Shown piece after piece: positions 19,723-28,147 of a stretch of 64,000 nt of DNA. Each line of letters begins with the position of its first letter. The stretch's first letter is position 1. Position numbers and translations under genes: made by a program. Origin of the DNA: Psychrosphaera sp. F3M07 (GTDB lineage Bacteria; Pseudomonadota; Gammaproteobacteria; Enterobacterales; Alteromonadaceae); NCBI RefSeq assembly GCF_018860345.1, contig NZ_JAHKPJ010000012.1, forward strand, positions 62,001-126,000, given 5' to 3'. The notes under the pieces were generated by a model. It searched no databases. It saw nothing but the letters and a program-made list of their open reading frames with translations, and was not told where the DNA came from.

Positions 19723-20931
19723 TTAGATTTTTTTGAATACTAACGTCGCGTTAGTACCACCAAAACCAAAGCTATTAGACATAGCCGTAGTGATTTCAGC
19801 ATCGGTAGCAGTGGTGATAATGTTTAACCCTTCCGCTTTTTCATCAAGCGTAGAAACATTAATAGACGGAGCAACAAATTTATTTTCCATCATCAACAAA
19901 CTATATATAGCTTCGTGAACACCAGCAGCTCCTAGAGCATGACCTGTCATTGCTTTAGTTGCACTGATCATTGGAGAGTTGCCACCAAATACATTTTGTA
20001 TAGCGCCCAACTCTTTAACGTCGCCAACTGGAGTACTAGTACCGTGCGTATTTAAATAATCAATTGAACCGTCAACCGTTTCAAGTGCCATTCTCATACA
20101 ACGCTCTGCGCCTTCTCCAGACGGAGCAACCATATCAAAACCATCAGACGTTGCACCGTAACCTACGATTTCAGCGTATATTTTTGCACCACGAGCTACA
20201 GCATGCTCATACTCTTCAACCACAACCATACCGCCGCCGCCAGAGATAACAAATCCATCACGGTCCGCATCATAAGTACGAGAAGCCAATTCTGGCGTAT
20301 CGTTATATTTAGTTGATAATGCGCCCATCGCATCAAACATACCAGCTAGTGTCCAATCAACTTCTTCACCGCCACCGGCAAACACAATATCTTGTTTACC
20401 CAATTGTATTTGTTCAAGTGCTGCACCAATACAATGTGCTGATGTTGCACAGGCTGAACTGATTGAGTAGTTAATACCTTTGATTTTAAAAGGTGTTGCT
20501 AATGTAGCTGAACAAGTACTGCTCATAGTACGAGGTACTTGATAAGGACCTACACGTTTTACGCCTTTCTCACGTAAAATATCACAAGCTATGATTTGGT
20601 TTTTTGAAGATGCACCACCAGAACCCGCTAATAAACCTGTACGAGGATTAGACACTTGTTCGTCAGTAAGACCAGCATCATCGATTGCTTCTTGCATAGC
20701 AATATAAGCATAAGCTGAAGCTTCACCCATAAAGCGCATGGTTTTACGGTCAATAATCGCAGTCACATCCAAATCTATATCACCACAAACCTGTGAACGT
20801 AAATTATATTCTTTAAACTGCTCAGATGCACTGATACCCGATTTACCAGTTTTTAAACTTTCTAATACTTCTGCTTTATTGTTACCAATACTTGAAACAA
20901 TACCTAAACCAGTAATTACTGCTCTTTTCAT
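19723..20931 (-). CDS. fabB: Beta-ketoacyl-ACP synthase I
   Basis: Condenses malonyl-ACP with acyl-ACP and is needed for unsaturated fatty acids. The catalytic triad is visible: Cys161 in [12 protein letters not shown], His in [11 protein letters not shown] and His in [12 protein letters not shown]; the GFGGTNA loop is near the C terminus. The start is ATG at 20931 ([18 protein letters not shown]) with AGGA seven bases upstream; an in-frame TTG two codons earlier is less likely. Length 402. A FabR-like operator lies upstream, which fits control by unsaturated acyl chains. mnmC is divergent, as in E. coli. Confidence 0.97.
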   Translation of the reverse strand: MKRAVITGLGIVSSIGNNKAEVLESLKTGKSGISASEQFKEYNLRSQVCGDIDLDVTAIIDRKTMRFMGEASAYAYIAMQEAIDDAGLTDEQVSNPRTGLLAGSGGASSKNQIIACDILREKGVKRVGPYQVPRTMSSTCSATLATPFKIKGINYSISSACATSAHCIGAALEQIQLGKQDIVFAGGGEEVDWTLAGMFDAMGALSTKYNDTPELASRTYDADRDGFVISGGGGMVVVEEYEHAVARGAKIYAEIVGYGATSDGFDMVAPSGEGAERCMRMALETVDGSIDYLNTHGTSTPVGDVKELGAIQNVFGGNSPMISATKAMTGHALGAAGVHEAIYSLLMMENKFVAPSINVSTLDEKAEGLNIITTATDAEITTAMSNSFGFGGTNATLVFKKI

Positions 20932-21014
20932 TCTCAATTCCTAATTTATATCCAAAGGACACTAATAATTTTGCCGTATTCTACCTGTATTTTTATACTA
21001 ACTGGTCTAATTTC

Positions 21015-21032
21015 AGCGAACAAGTGTTAGCT
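21015..21032. promoter_or_regulatory. FabR-like operator in the fabB promoter
   Basis: AGCGAACAAGTGTTAGCT is a near-perfect palindrome (one mismatched pair) resembling the FabR consensus AGCGTACA-N2-TGTACGCT known upstream of fabA and fabB. On the minus strand its TTGTTC can serve as a -35 with TAGTAT 17 bases downstream, so a bound repressor would block fabB transcription. No fabR gene is in the window. Confidence 0.55.
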
Positions 21033-21163
21033 GAGAATTATTTACCTTTATCATGTTAGTATTTAAATGTGTAAAATAGATTACGTTTCAGCCGCCAAAG
21101 CATTAATATGTATGCTCTACATGGCACTTCCTAGAAAAATTTAACAGTGTATTAAACCTTAAA

Positions 21164-22477
21164 ATGAATGCAGAATTATTTCACAGCGCACCAATCAAAC
21201 TCGCTAATAACAAAAATAAAATCGCTGTTATAGGAGGAGGGATTTCGTCTGCCTGTTTAATTTTTCAATTGTTTCAACAAAACCCAAATCTAGAAATAAC
21301 CTTATATTGTTGTGATGACGAATTAGGTTCTAGAGGATCAGGAAACCAACAAGGTGCTATTTACCCTTTATTGCAAGGTGGCCAATTTTCAGTTTTGGCT
21401 GAGTTATATTCTGAATGTTACACCTACGCCGTTAATTTCTATAAACAAGCAGACCAAACAGGCATAAACTTCCCACATCAATGGTGTGGTGTATTACAAC
21501 AAGCATTTACCCCTGAATTAGTTGAGAGGTTGAAACAAATAGCCAATGAGTGGCCCTTGTTAGGTCAGTATATTTCGTCTGAAAAATCATCTGAAATTGC
21601 TAATTTATCCTTACCATATGCCAGTTTATTTTTTAAAGATGGCGGCTGGCTTGCACCAAAGCAATTCTGTCAAAACACCATAAGTTACTTAATTAGTAAT
21701 TTTAATCTGACGGTTTTTACTAATACCCACATAACTAAACTGCATCAAACAAGTCAACAAAAGTGGCAATTAGAAAACAATCAAAAAACGTTAACCGACA
21801 TATTCGATCAAGTTGTTATCTGTACAGGCCATTTATCATCTCAGTATGAGCAAACCAAACAGTACGATATAATCCCTATTCGTGGTCAAGTCTCACACCT
21901 TAACCATTCAACCAAAGTCGCCCCGTTATCCACAGTCCTTTGCCATAATGGTTATATGACCCCTGCGACTGAAGCACTCCAGTGTTTTGGAGCCACTTTT
22001 GATCGAGGTGTTGACGATGAAGTTTCCACAGCTAAGGACAACATAAGAAATTTACAACAATTACAAGATGTATATTTAGAGCAAGACTGGGCAACTCAAT
22101 TAACTGAAAACGACATAACCGGAGAGAATGCTGCGATTCGTGCTACTAGCCAAGATCATCACCCTATTGTTGGTGAAGTTATGAGTGATCATTGGGTTGA
22201 TAGTAATGTTGACCAAAACAATGGGCTGTTAAAACGATTAGATAAGTTAAAGTTGGAAACCTACCCAAATTCCGATCATTATGGTTTGTATATTATGACA
22301 GGATTAGGCGCACGTGGATTAACAACCGCACCATTAATGGCAAAACATTTAACCGCTATAATGCTAAATACTGAAAGTCCGTTATCACCAAGATTAATTA
22401 AGTCTGTTTCCCCAATGCGGTTTCAGGTAAGAGAACTAAAGCGAAATAAATCGATAAAAAACAAAGTTAAACCTTAA
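21164..22477 (+). CDS. mnmC: MnmC-type FAD-dependent oxidoreductase, methyltransferase domain absent
   Basis: MnmC normally has an N-terminal methyltransferase and a C-terminal FAD oxidase that together finish mnm5s2U34 in tRNA. This 437-residue protein holds only the oxidase half: the dinucleotide-binding IAVIGGGISSA at residues 20-30, then SGNQQGAIYPLL, the tryptophan-glycine stretch HQWCGV, RATSQDHHPIVG and the C-terminal GLGARGLTTAPL. E. coli MnmC has about 250 residues before this point; here the frame is closed by a stop at 21104 and only 232 bases separate it from fabB. No ribosome-binding site is obvious before the ATG. It would turn cmnm5s2U into nm5s2U; who adds the methyl group is unknown. 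Its last codons form a palindrome with the end of motY. Confidence 0.85.
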   Translation: MNAELFHSAPIKLANNKNKIAVIGGGISSACLIFQLFQQNPNLEITLYCCDDELGSRGSGNQQGAIYPLLQGGQFSVLAELYSECYTYAVNFYKQADQTGINFPHQWCGVLQQAFTPELVERLKQIANEWPLLGQYISSEKSSEIANLSLPYASLFFKDGGWLAPKQFCQNTISYLISNFNLTVFTNTHITKLHQTSQQKWQLENNQKTLTDIFDQVVICTGHLSSQYEQTKQYDIIPIRGQVSHLNHSTKVAPLSTVLCHNGYMTPATEALQCFGATFDRGVDDEVSTAKDNIRNLQQLQDVYLEQDWATQLTENDITGENAAIRATSQDHHPIVGEVMSDHWVDSNVDQNNGLLKRLDKLKLETYPNSDHYGLYIMTGLGARGLTTAPLMAKHLTAIMLNTESPLSPRLIKSVSPMRFQVRELKRNKSIKNKVKP

Positions 22478-22492
22478 TGATTAAGGTTTAAC
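22452..22492 (-). terminator. motY terminator, palindrome formed by the last codons of mnmC and motY
   Basis: Thirteen-base perfect arms GTTAAACCTTAAT (22466-22478) and its complement (22480-22492) around one base. The left arm is the last three codons and stop of mnmC and the right arm is the same for motY. On the minus strand the hairpin is followed by TTTGTTTTTTATC, a good terminator tail for motY lying inside the mnmC coding region. Confidence 0.75.
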
Positions 22493-23362
22493 CATTTCAA
22501 CCACAACGCGTCTGTTTGCTTGACGACCTAATTCAGTTTGATTTGACGCAACATGACGTTTTTCACCAAAACCTTCAATGGTAATTTTACTTTCATCAAT
22601 GCCTGCGTCTACAAACATTTGTTTGATTTGTTCACCACGCTGAATCGAGACTTGTAAATTTTTCCAACGTCCGCCCCAAGAGTCACTATACGCTTTAACG
22701 GTGATCCCTTCGATTGCATTATCGTGTTTTAAATATTCTCTAACTTGATCTAATTTTGCTTTAGAGGGCTTATCTAACTCTGCCCCACCAAACTCAAAGT
22801 TTAGATCTAATTGCGCTATATCCGTAAAGTTGTATTGCAATAAGTTATCCATGCAATTTAAAAACTTAAAATAACTGTCAGTAAAGTTTGTCGCTGAAAG
22901 TGCAACCGCGACTCTGTCATGTTTATTGTGCCAGTCTGTATAATAAAGCGTTGGGAAAAAACCTTTCTCTAATTCAGTTAACATTACCCAAGCCGACTTC
23001 TCATCCACTTCACCATTGAACTGCTTACGCCATTGCATACTCGTAATCGGTTTGGAAGCAACCCCTGGACGCCAACGAGGTGGTACAGATTCGATATTGG
23101 CTAAGCTATAGTCTGCAGGTAAACGCATCATATCCAATTCAAATTCCAGATTAGCAATTTTGCCGGCTTCACTTTTAAAAATGGCATAACCATAGTTGGG
23201 TATCTCGTGAGTTAAATCACATTGTAGCTTTGATTCGGTCGTGATATTCCACTTGGAGTTATTTAACGAACCGGAATAACGTCGATAATCGGCCTGCGCT
23301 GAGTACGGCAAAATCTGGCATATCATTGCCACTAGGATAAATAGAAATTTTACTTTATTCAT
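22481..23362 (-). CDS. motY: MotY, T-ring protein of the sodium-driven polar flagellar motor
   Basis: Periplasmic protein that with MotX forms the T ring and anchors PomAB stators in Vibrio-type motors. A signal peptide (VKFLFILVAMICQILPYSAQA) is followed by the MotY-specific N-terminal domain (CDLTHEIPNYGYAIF, MRLPADYSL, PPRWRPG) and a C-terminal OmpA-like peptidoglycan-binding domain from about residue 185 (LNFEFGGAELDKPSKAKLD, GFGEKRHVASN, GRQANRRVVV). The start is ATG at 23362, giving 293 residues, the usual MotY length. It is divergent from rnt, a neighbourhood known from Vibrio. It implies a sodium-driven polar flagellum. Confidence 0.88.
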   Translation of the reverse strand: MNKVKFLFILVAMICQILPYSAQADYRRYSGSLNNSKWNITTESKLQCDLTHEIPNYGYAIFKSEAGKIANLEFELDMMRLPADYSLANIESVPPRWRPGVASKPITSMQWRKQFNGEVDEKSAWVMLTELEKGFFPTLYYTDWHNKHDRVAVALSATNFTDSYFKFLNCMDNLLQYNFTDIAQLDLNFEFGGAELDKPSKAKLDQVREYLKHDNAIEGITVKAYSDSWGGRWKNLQVSIQRGEQIKQMFVDAGIDESKITIEGFGEKRHVASNQTELGRQANRRVVVEMVKP

Positions 23363-23687
23363 ACTCAACTTTATTATTTAGGTTTCACTAATAATGACCA
23401 CAGACAATCTAACATTCATAGTTCATCTGCATGTTTAATCTATAAAAGGCATGAAAGCGGGTTTTAAGCTGCTTTGGAACCGTTTTATGTGCATAGTCGT
23501 ATATTTGATTAAGCAATATAAATACCACAACGCATGACAACAAACTGACAATTTAATGGTAATTACCATTTGTCTTGTCTTTTTAGCAAAGTCTTACACA
23601 TTAAGTGCCAAATTATTAATAATGCCAATGCACAAAAAACTATTGCATGAGATAATATATAAAATTCATAAGAATCTGGTTACTGTT

Positions 23688-24392
23688 TTGTCTACAAATT
23701 CAAGCTCCACAAGTTCCGATGCGACAAACAATGTTGCTAACGTTGAAACTAACGCCAAAGACCCAAACTTACTTTCATCACGATTCCGAGGGTTTTACCC
23801 TGTTGTCATTGATGTTGAAACGGCGGGATTTAATGCTAAGACTGACGCTTTATTAGAAATTGCCGCAGTTACATTAAAAATGAATGATGAAGGTGTATTG
23901 GAAAAAGATCAAACATTCCACTTTCATGTTGAACCATTTGAAGGCGCGAATATCGAACAAGCCGCAATAGACTTTAATGGTATAGACCCATTTAACCCAC
24001 TAAGAGGCGCAGTGCCTGAAAGTGAAATGGTAAAAGAAATATGCAAAGCTGTACGTAAAGGCCAAAAAGAAGCCGGTTGTCATCGTTCTGTGATTGTGGC
24101 TCATAATGCTGCATTTGATCATGGTTTCTTTATGGCTGCAATAGAACGTGAAAAATACAAACGTGTTCCATTTCATCCTTTTGTGACTTTTGACACCACG
24201 TCTTTTGCCGCATTAACTTTAGGCCAAACAGTATTAGCACAAGCTTGTATTCAGGCCGGACTAAGTTTTAATAATAAAGAAGCGCATTCAGCTATTTATG
24301 ACACAGAAAAAACGGCTGAATTATTCTGTTATATGGTAAACAAATGGAAAGAACTTGGTGGTTGGCCATTAACTCCAACAACTGAAGATTAA
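23688..24392 (+). CDS. rnt: Ribonuclease T (start uncertain)
   Basis: DEDDh 3'-5' exoribonuclease that trims tRNA CCA ends and other stable RNAs. The conserved core begins at [20 protein letters not shown], with exonuclease motif I VIDVETAG, motif [13 protein letters not shown] and motif [15 protein letters not shown]. The N terminus is poorly defined: the frame is open from 23556, with ATG codons at 23556, 23622 and 23628, none with a good ribosome-binding site, and the added residues do not resemble RNase T. I chose a TTG at 23688 (MSTNSSS, 234 residues) because it gives near-normal length; this choice is weak. Confidence 0.93.
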   Translation: MSTNSSSTSSDATNNVANVETNAKDPNLLSSRFRGFYPVVIDVETAGFNAKTDALLEIAAVTLKMNDEGVLEKDQTFHFHVEPFEGANIEQAAIDFNGIDPFNPLRGAVPESEMVKEICKAVRKGQKEAGCHRSVIVAHNAAFDHGFFMAAIEREKYKRVPFHPFVTFDTTSFAALTLGQTVLAQACIQAGLSFNNKEAHSAIYDTEKTAELFCYMVNKWKELGGWPLTPTTED

Positions 24393-24510
24393 ATATAGAT
24401 ATTTCACAGCATTTATTAGCGTGTTAATGTATTATTTTGTCAGAACAATAACTATGTTATTCTCTGCCTAAGTAACAAAAGTAATTTTAATTAATAATAT
24501 CCAAGGTTAT

Positions 24511-25308
24511 ATGACAAACAAATCAGATTCTCCAACAACAACTCGTCGCGGTATTTACTTACTTCCTAATTTGTTAACAACTGCCGGTTTATTTTCAGGC
24601 TTTTTTGCCGTAGTTTCTTCCATGAATGGAAACTTTGAAGCTGCTGCTGTCGCTATATTTGTCGCTATGATCTTTGACGGCTTAGATGGCCGTGTTGCCA
24701 GAATGACCAATACGCAAAGTGAATTTGGTGCTGAATACGACAGTATGGCCGACATAGTTTCATTCGGTGTGGCTCCCGCACTAGTAACGTATAACTTTGC
24801 ACTAAATAGCTTAGGTAAATTTGGCTGGTTAGCTTCATTTATATTTGTTGCTTGTGCAGCATTAAGACTTGCTCGTTTTAATACACAAATTGGTGTTGCT
24901 GACGGCCGTTATTTCCAAGGTCTAGCCTCTCCAGCTGCTGCTGCTGTTATTGCGGCAACGGTATGGACTGCTGTTGGATTTGAAATTGATGGTCACGATT
25001 ACGGTGTGTATTTAGCAATTATCACAGTGATCACTGGATTATTAATGGTCAGTAATTTCCGTTATAGCTCATTTAAAGAAATTGAATGGCGCGGAAAAGT
25101 CCCATTTGTTGCGGTATTAGTGATAGTTCTTGTTTTCACATTTGTCGCAGCTCGCCCTGCTGAGGTGCTATTAGCGGTATTTGGTTTATATGCGCTTTCA
25201 GGCCCAATTATTACGATTAAAACGGTTAAGAAATTAAAGTTAGAACACGTTGTTGGTGATGATACTGAAACCGATGCTGATTTTAACGACAAAGATAAAA
25301 AAGATTAA
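24511..25308 (+). CDS. pssA: CDP-diacylglycerol-serine O-phosphatidyltransferase (membrane type)
   Basis: Makes phosphatidylserine, precursor of phosphatidylethanolamine. It belongs to the CDP-alcohol phosphatidyltransferase family: the signature D-G-x2-A-R-x8-G-x3-D-x3-D is met by DGRVARMTNTQSEFG plus AEYDSMAD. Several hydrophobic helices span most of its 265 residues, and the tail is charged. This is the integral-membrane type, not the peripheral PssA of E. coli. It is a single plus-strand gene with a terminator. Confidence 0.93.
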   Translation: MTNKSDSPTTTRRGIYLLPNLLTTAGLFSGFFAVVSSMNGNFEAAAVAIFVAMIFDGLDGRVARMTNTQSEFGAEYDSMADIVSFGVAPALVTYNFALNSLGKFGWLASFIFVACAALRLARFNTQIGVADGRYFQGLASPAAAAVIAATVWTAVGFEIDGHDYGVYLAIITVITGLLMVSNFRYSSFKEIEWRGKVPFVAVLVIVLVFTFVAARPAEVLLAVFGLYALSGPIITIKTVKKLKLEHVVGDDTETDADFNDKDKKD

Positions 25309-25324
25309 CATCCAGTTATTCTGT

Positions 25325-25354
25325 AAAAAAGCCTACCACTGTGTAGGTTTTTTT
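25325..25354 (+). terminator. Terminator after pssA
   Basis: CCTAC/GTAGG stem flanked by an A-run and seven T, about 16 bases after the pssA stop; its symmetry could let it act for both strands. Confidence 0.7.
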
Positions 25355-25466
25355 ATGCCTGACTTTTCTAATCCTCTTAATACAGTAACTAATTACCTGT
25401 GAAGTTTATGCCTTAATGTACGTCGGATTTCTAATATAGTATTAATACTTGTGAGCTCTAATACTC

Positions 25467-25498
25467 CTCAAACTAATATATATACTCAAGTTTGAGTA
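25467..25498. repeat. Palindromic site between pssA and pgpA
   Basis: TACTCAAGTTTGAGTA (25483-25498) has perfect seven-base arms around GT. A second overlapping pairing joins CTCAAAC (25467-25473) with GTTTGAG (25490-25496). It lies in an AT-rich gap between convergent genes with no T-run. It resembles an operator or structured 3' end; function unknown. Confidence 0.35.
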
Positions 25499-25576
25499 AA
25501 GCTCAGTCGGATTATTATACGAGTAAAATTAAAAGAGTTGAGATAATCCAACTTTGATTAGCTGAACTGGTAAGTA

Positions 25577-26092
25577 TTAATTTATAAAAGGTTGTATGTA
25601 AAACAATATACCAGCTGAGATAATGCCAGCTACAATATCGTCAATCATAATGCCTGAGCCACCATGAACATGTTTATCTAACCAAGATATTGGCCAAGGC
25701 TTGATAATGTCAAAGAAACGAAATAGTACAAAACCTATAAGTACATTTATCCAACTAAAAGGGACCAAGCACATAGTTATAAAGAAACCTGCAAACTCAT
25801 CCCACACTATAGCTTTATGATCATGAACACCAATATCATCCGCTGCTTTGCCACAAATATATGGACCAACTAAACAAACTAATAATGTGAATAACCAAAA
25901 CGTCCAATCAGGTGCGTACACAAAACAAAGATAAAATGGAATTGCGGCTACCGTTCCGAATGTACCTGGACTGAAAGGCAATAAGCCACTGCCAAAACCG
26001 GTTGCTAAAAGGTGTGTTTTATTACAAAGATTAAAGTTTCTTTCTTGCATAGTCTTTTCTGGTTCACCCTTTTCTGATTTAGGCTCTGACAT
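25577..26092 (-). CDS. pgpA: Phosphatidylglycerophosphatase A
   Basis: Dephosphorylates phosphatidylglycerol phosphate to phosphatidylglycerol. PgpA features are the GFGSGLLPFSPGTFGT segment, KAADDIGVHDHKAIVWDEFAGFF and the C-terminal DDIVAG. Several membrane helices; 171 residues. Its ATG overlaps the thiL stop by one base, the usual thiL-pgpA arrangement. Confidence 0.95.
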   Translation of the reverse strand: MSEPKSEKGEPEKTMQERNFNLCNKTHLLATGFGSGLLPFSPGTFGTVAAIPFYLCFVYAPDWTFWLFTLLVCLVGPYICGKAADDIGVHDHKAIVWDEFAGFFITMCLVPFSWINVLIGFVLFRFFDIIKPWPISWLDKHVHGGSGIMIDDIVAGIISAGILFYIQPFIN

Positions 26093-27069
26093 TAGTTTTC
26101 CTCAGACGAAAAGTGCTGATAACCATTTAAGTTTGGTAATGGATATTTTTGACCCGATTTGACTAAACATATTCCACTGTCACCACCTCTAACTTGACCA
26201 ATACAGGTAAAAGGAACCCCCATGGCTGTGGCATTTTGTTCTAAGTAACCTTTTTGCTCTTCTGGCACAGTAAATAACAGTTCATAATCTTCACCACCAA
26301 TTAACGCCATCTCTATTGCACTATCTTCATCTAAACTGTCTAAAACCGCTTGTGAAATAGGCAAATTTGCGACATCTATTTCTGCAGACACATTTGATGC
26401 GTTCAAAATATGAGATAAGTCTTGAATTAGACCATCAGAAATATCAATGGCAGAAGTGGCAGCATGACGTAATACTTGTCCCGCAGCTAATCTTGCAACG
26501 GGATAGTTAAATTTTCTTTGTGCTTGTTCTAAATGTTCTGCTTTAACATTTATTTTATTTAATTTTGACGCGACCGTTAGTGCTGAGTCGCCGAGAGAGC
26601 CAGTAACATATATCCAATCACCAGACTTAGCACCACTTCTAATTAATGCTTTATTTTCTGGTACAAAACCTTTCAAACAAACAGTAACCGTTAATGGACC
26701 TTGTGTCGTGTCACCGCCAATGATTTGTACATTAAAGTATTCTGCAACCTCAAATAGACCATTAGAGAATTCTTCGACCCACTTCTCATCTGAAGTTGGT
26801 AACGTTATCGCAACAGAGGCCCAAGCAGGCTCAGCGCCCATTGCAGCAAAGTCACTTAAATTAACAGCTAAACAACGATGGCCAATAGAACGCGGAGACG
26901 CATCTGGGAAGAAGTGAGTATTCTCCACCATAGTATCGGTGGCAACTACAAGAAGCTTGTCTTGCGGTACACGTGTTAGGGCGGCATCATCGCCAACACC
27001 TAACACTACATCCTTGCGTTTTGGCCCACGCTCGGAGAAATATTTCCGAATGAGCTCAAACTCTTTCAT
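26092..27069 (-). CDS. thiL: Thiamine-monophosphate kinase
   Basis: Phosphorylates thiamine monophosphate to the active pyrophosphate. Motifs typical of the PurM/ThiL fold are GVGDDAA, VATDTMVENTHF, VNLSDFAAMGA, IIGGDTTQGPLT, AIDISDGL and IGGEDYELLF. Length 325 is normal. It follows nusB by 33 bases on the same strand. Confidence 0.97.
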   Translation of the reverse strand: MKEFELIRKYFSERGPKRKDVVLGVGDDAALTRVPQDKLLVVATDTMVENTHFFPDASPRSIGHRCLAVNLSDFAAMGAEPAWASVAITLPTSDEKWVEEFSNGLFEVAEYFNVQIIGGDTTQGPLTVTVCLKGFVPENKALIRSGAKSGDWIYVTGSLGDSALTVASKLNKINVKAEHLEQAQRKFNYPVARLAAGQVLRHAATSAIDISDGLIQDLSHILNASNVSAEIDVANLPISQAVLDSLDEDSAIEMALIGGEDYELLFTVPEEQKGYLEQNATAMGVPFTCIGQVRGGDSGICLVKSGQKYPLPNLNGYQHFSSEEN

Positions 27070-27102
27070 TCCAATTTCCTACAACACATTTGTTTTTTTG
27101 AA

Positions 27103-27522
27103 TTACAGTAACGGTACGCGTAAATCTTTAACCGCTTTATCAAGTACACCATTAACAAAGCGATGGCTATCGTCAGCACCAAACTTTTTAGCAAGTTCAA
27201 TACCTTCGTTAATAGCTACTTTATATGGAACGTCAACACGATACTTAAGTTCGAATGCTGTTAAACGTAAGATCGCTTTTTCAATTTGATCGACTTCTTC
27301 AAAAGGACGTTCGGTATAAGGCATTAAAGCAACGTCAATTTCTTTATAATGCGCAGCAACACCACGGATTAATTCTTGGAAGTATTGAACATCAACTTTA
27401 GCTACATCATTGTCCAACAACATTTGTTGTTCAATATCCGTAACGTGATTTTGACTGAGTTGCCATGAGTAAATAGCTTGTACTGCTAATCCTCTGGCTT
27501 TTCTTCTTGCTGCAGGTTTCAT
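27103..27522 (-). CDS. nusB: Transcription antitermination factor NusB
   Basis: Small all-helical RNA-binding protein that works with NusE on boxA during rRNA transcription. The N-terminal arginine-rich start [22 protein letters not shown] and the C-terminal [28 protein letters not shown] are diagnostic. Length 139. It follows ribH after 12 bases. Confidence 0.97.
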   Translation of the reverse strand: MKPAARRKARGLAVQAIYSWQLSQNHVTDIEQQMLLDNDVAKVDVQYFQELIRGVAAHYKEIDVALMPYTERPFEEVDQIEKAILRLTAFELKYRVDVPYKVAINEGIELAKKFGADDSHRFVNGVLDKAVKDLRVPLL

Positions 27523-27534
27523 TAAATGAGCGTC

Positions 27535-27999
27535 CTAAAGTTGAGCCATTACATTGACCATTTCAAGCGCGCTTAATGCCGCTTCGCCACCTTTGTTACC
27601 AGCTTTTGTGCCAGCACGTTCTATGGCTTGCTCAATGCTATCTGTTGTGATCACGCCAAACGCGACTGGAATATCAAATTCCAAAGAAACATTAGCTAAA
27701 CCTTTATTACATTCGCCAGCGACAAAATCAAAATGTGGTGTACCACCACGAATGACCGCACCAATCGCAATAATTGCATCGTATTTGCCAGACTTAGCTA
27801 TTTTTTTAGCGGCAACAGGAAGCTCATACGCACCAGGAACATAAACAACCGTAATATCTTCATCAGATACTTCACCGTGACGATCTAACGCATCAAGCGC
27901 TCCGTCTAATAAACTGTCCACTATAAAGTGATTAAAACGTGAAACTACAACAGCAAATTTTTTACCTGTAGCACGGAAGTTGCCTTCAATGATGTTCAT
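27535..27999 (-). CDS. ribH: 6,7-dimethyl-8-ribityllumazine synthase
   Basis: Condenses 3,4-dihydroxybutanone 4-phosphate with the ribitylaminouracil to give lumazine, the next-to-last step of riboflavin synthesis. Lumazine-synthase signatures are [35 protein letters not shown] and [23 protein letters not shown]. Length 154 and the partner genes ribBX, ribE and ribD upstream confirm the call. Confidence 0.98.
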   Translation of the reverse strand: MNIIEGNFRATGKKFAVVVSRFNHFIVDSLLDGALDALDRHGEVSDEDITVVYVPGAYELPVAAKKIAKSGKYDAIIAIGAVIRGGTPHFDFVAGECNKGLANVSLEFDIPVAFGVITTDSIEQAIERAGTKAGNKGGEAALSALEMVNVMAQL

Positions 28000-28147
28000 T
28001 CGTAAACCTTTCTATTTTACTTAAAAAATTTTGCGCGATAATAACACAACAAAATCTTTGATGTTAGGGATAAGCTTTTTTATAGCCAATGAATTAAATA
28101 TTAATCATCAGAAACGCACATTTAATCGTAACTGGTGAGTTATTTTT

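Noticed and set aside
21107-21163. In-frame upstream extension of mnmC that might be part of the methyltransferase domain
   Set aside because: The 19 codons between the stop at 21104 and the ATG contain no start and do not resemble MnmC.
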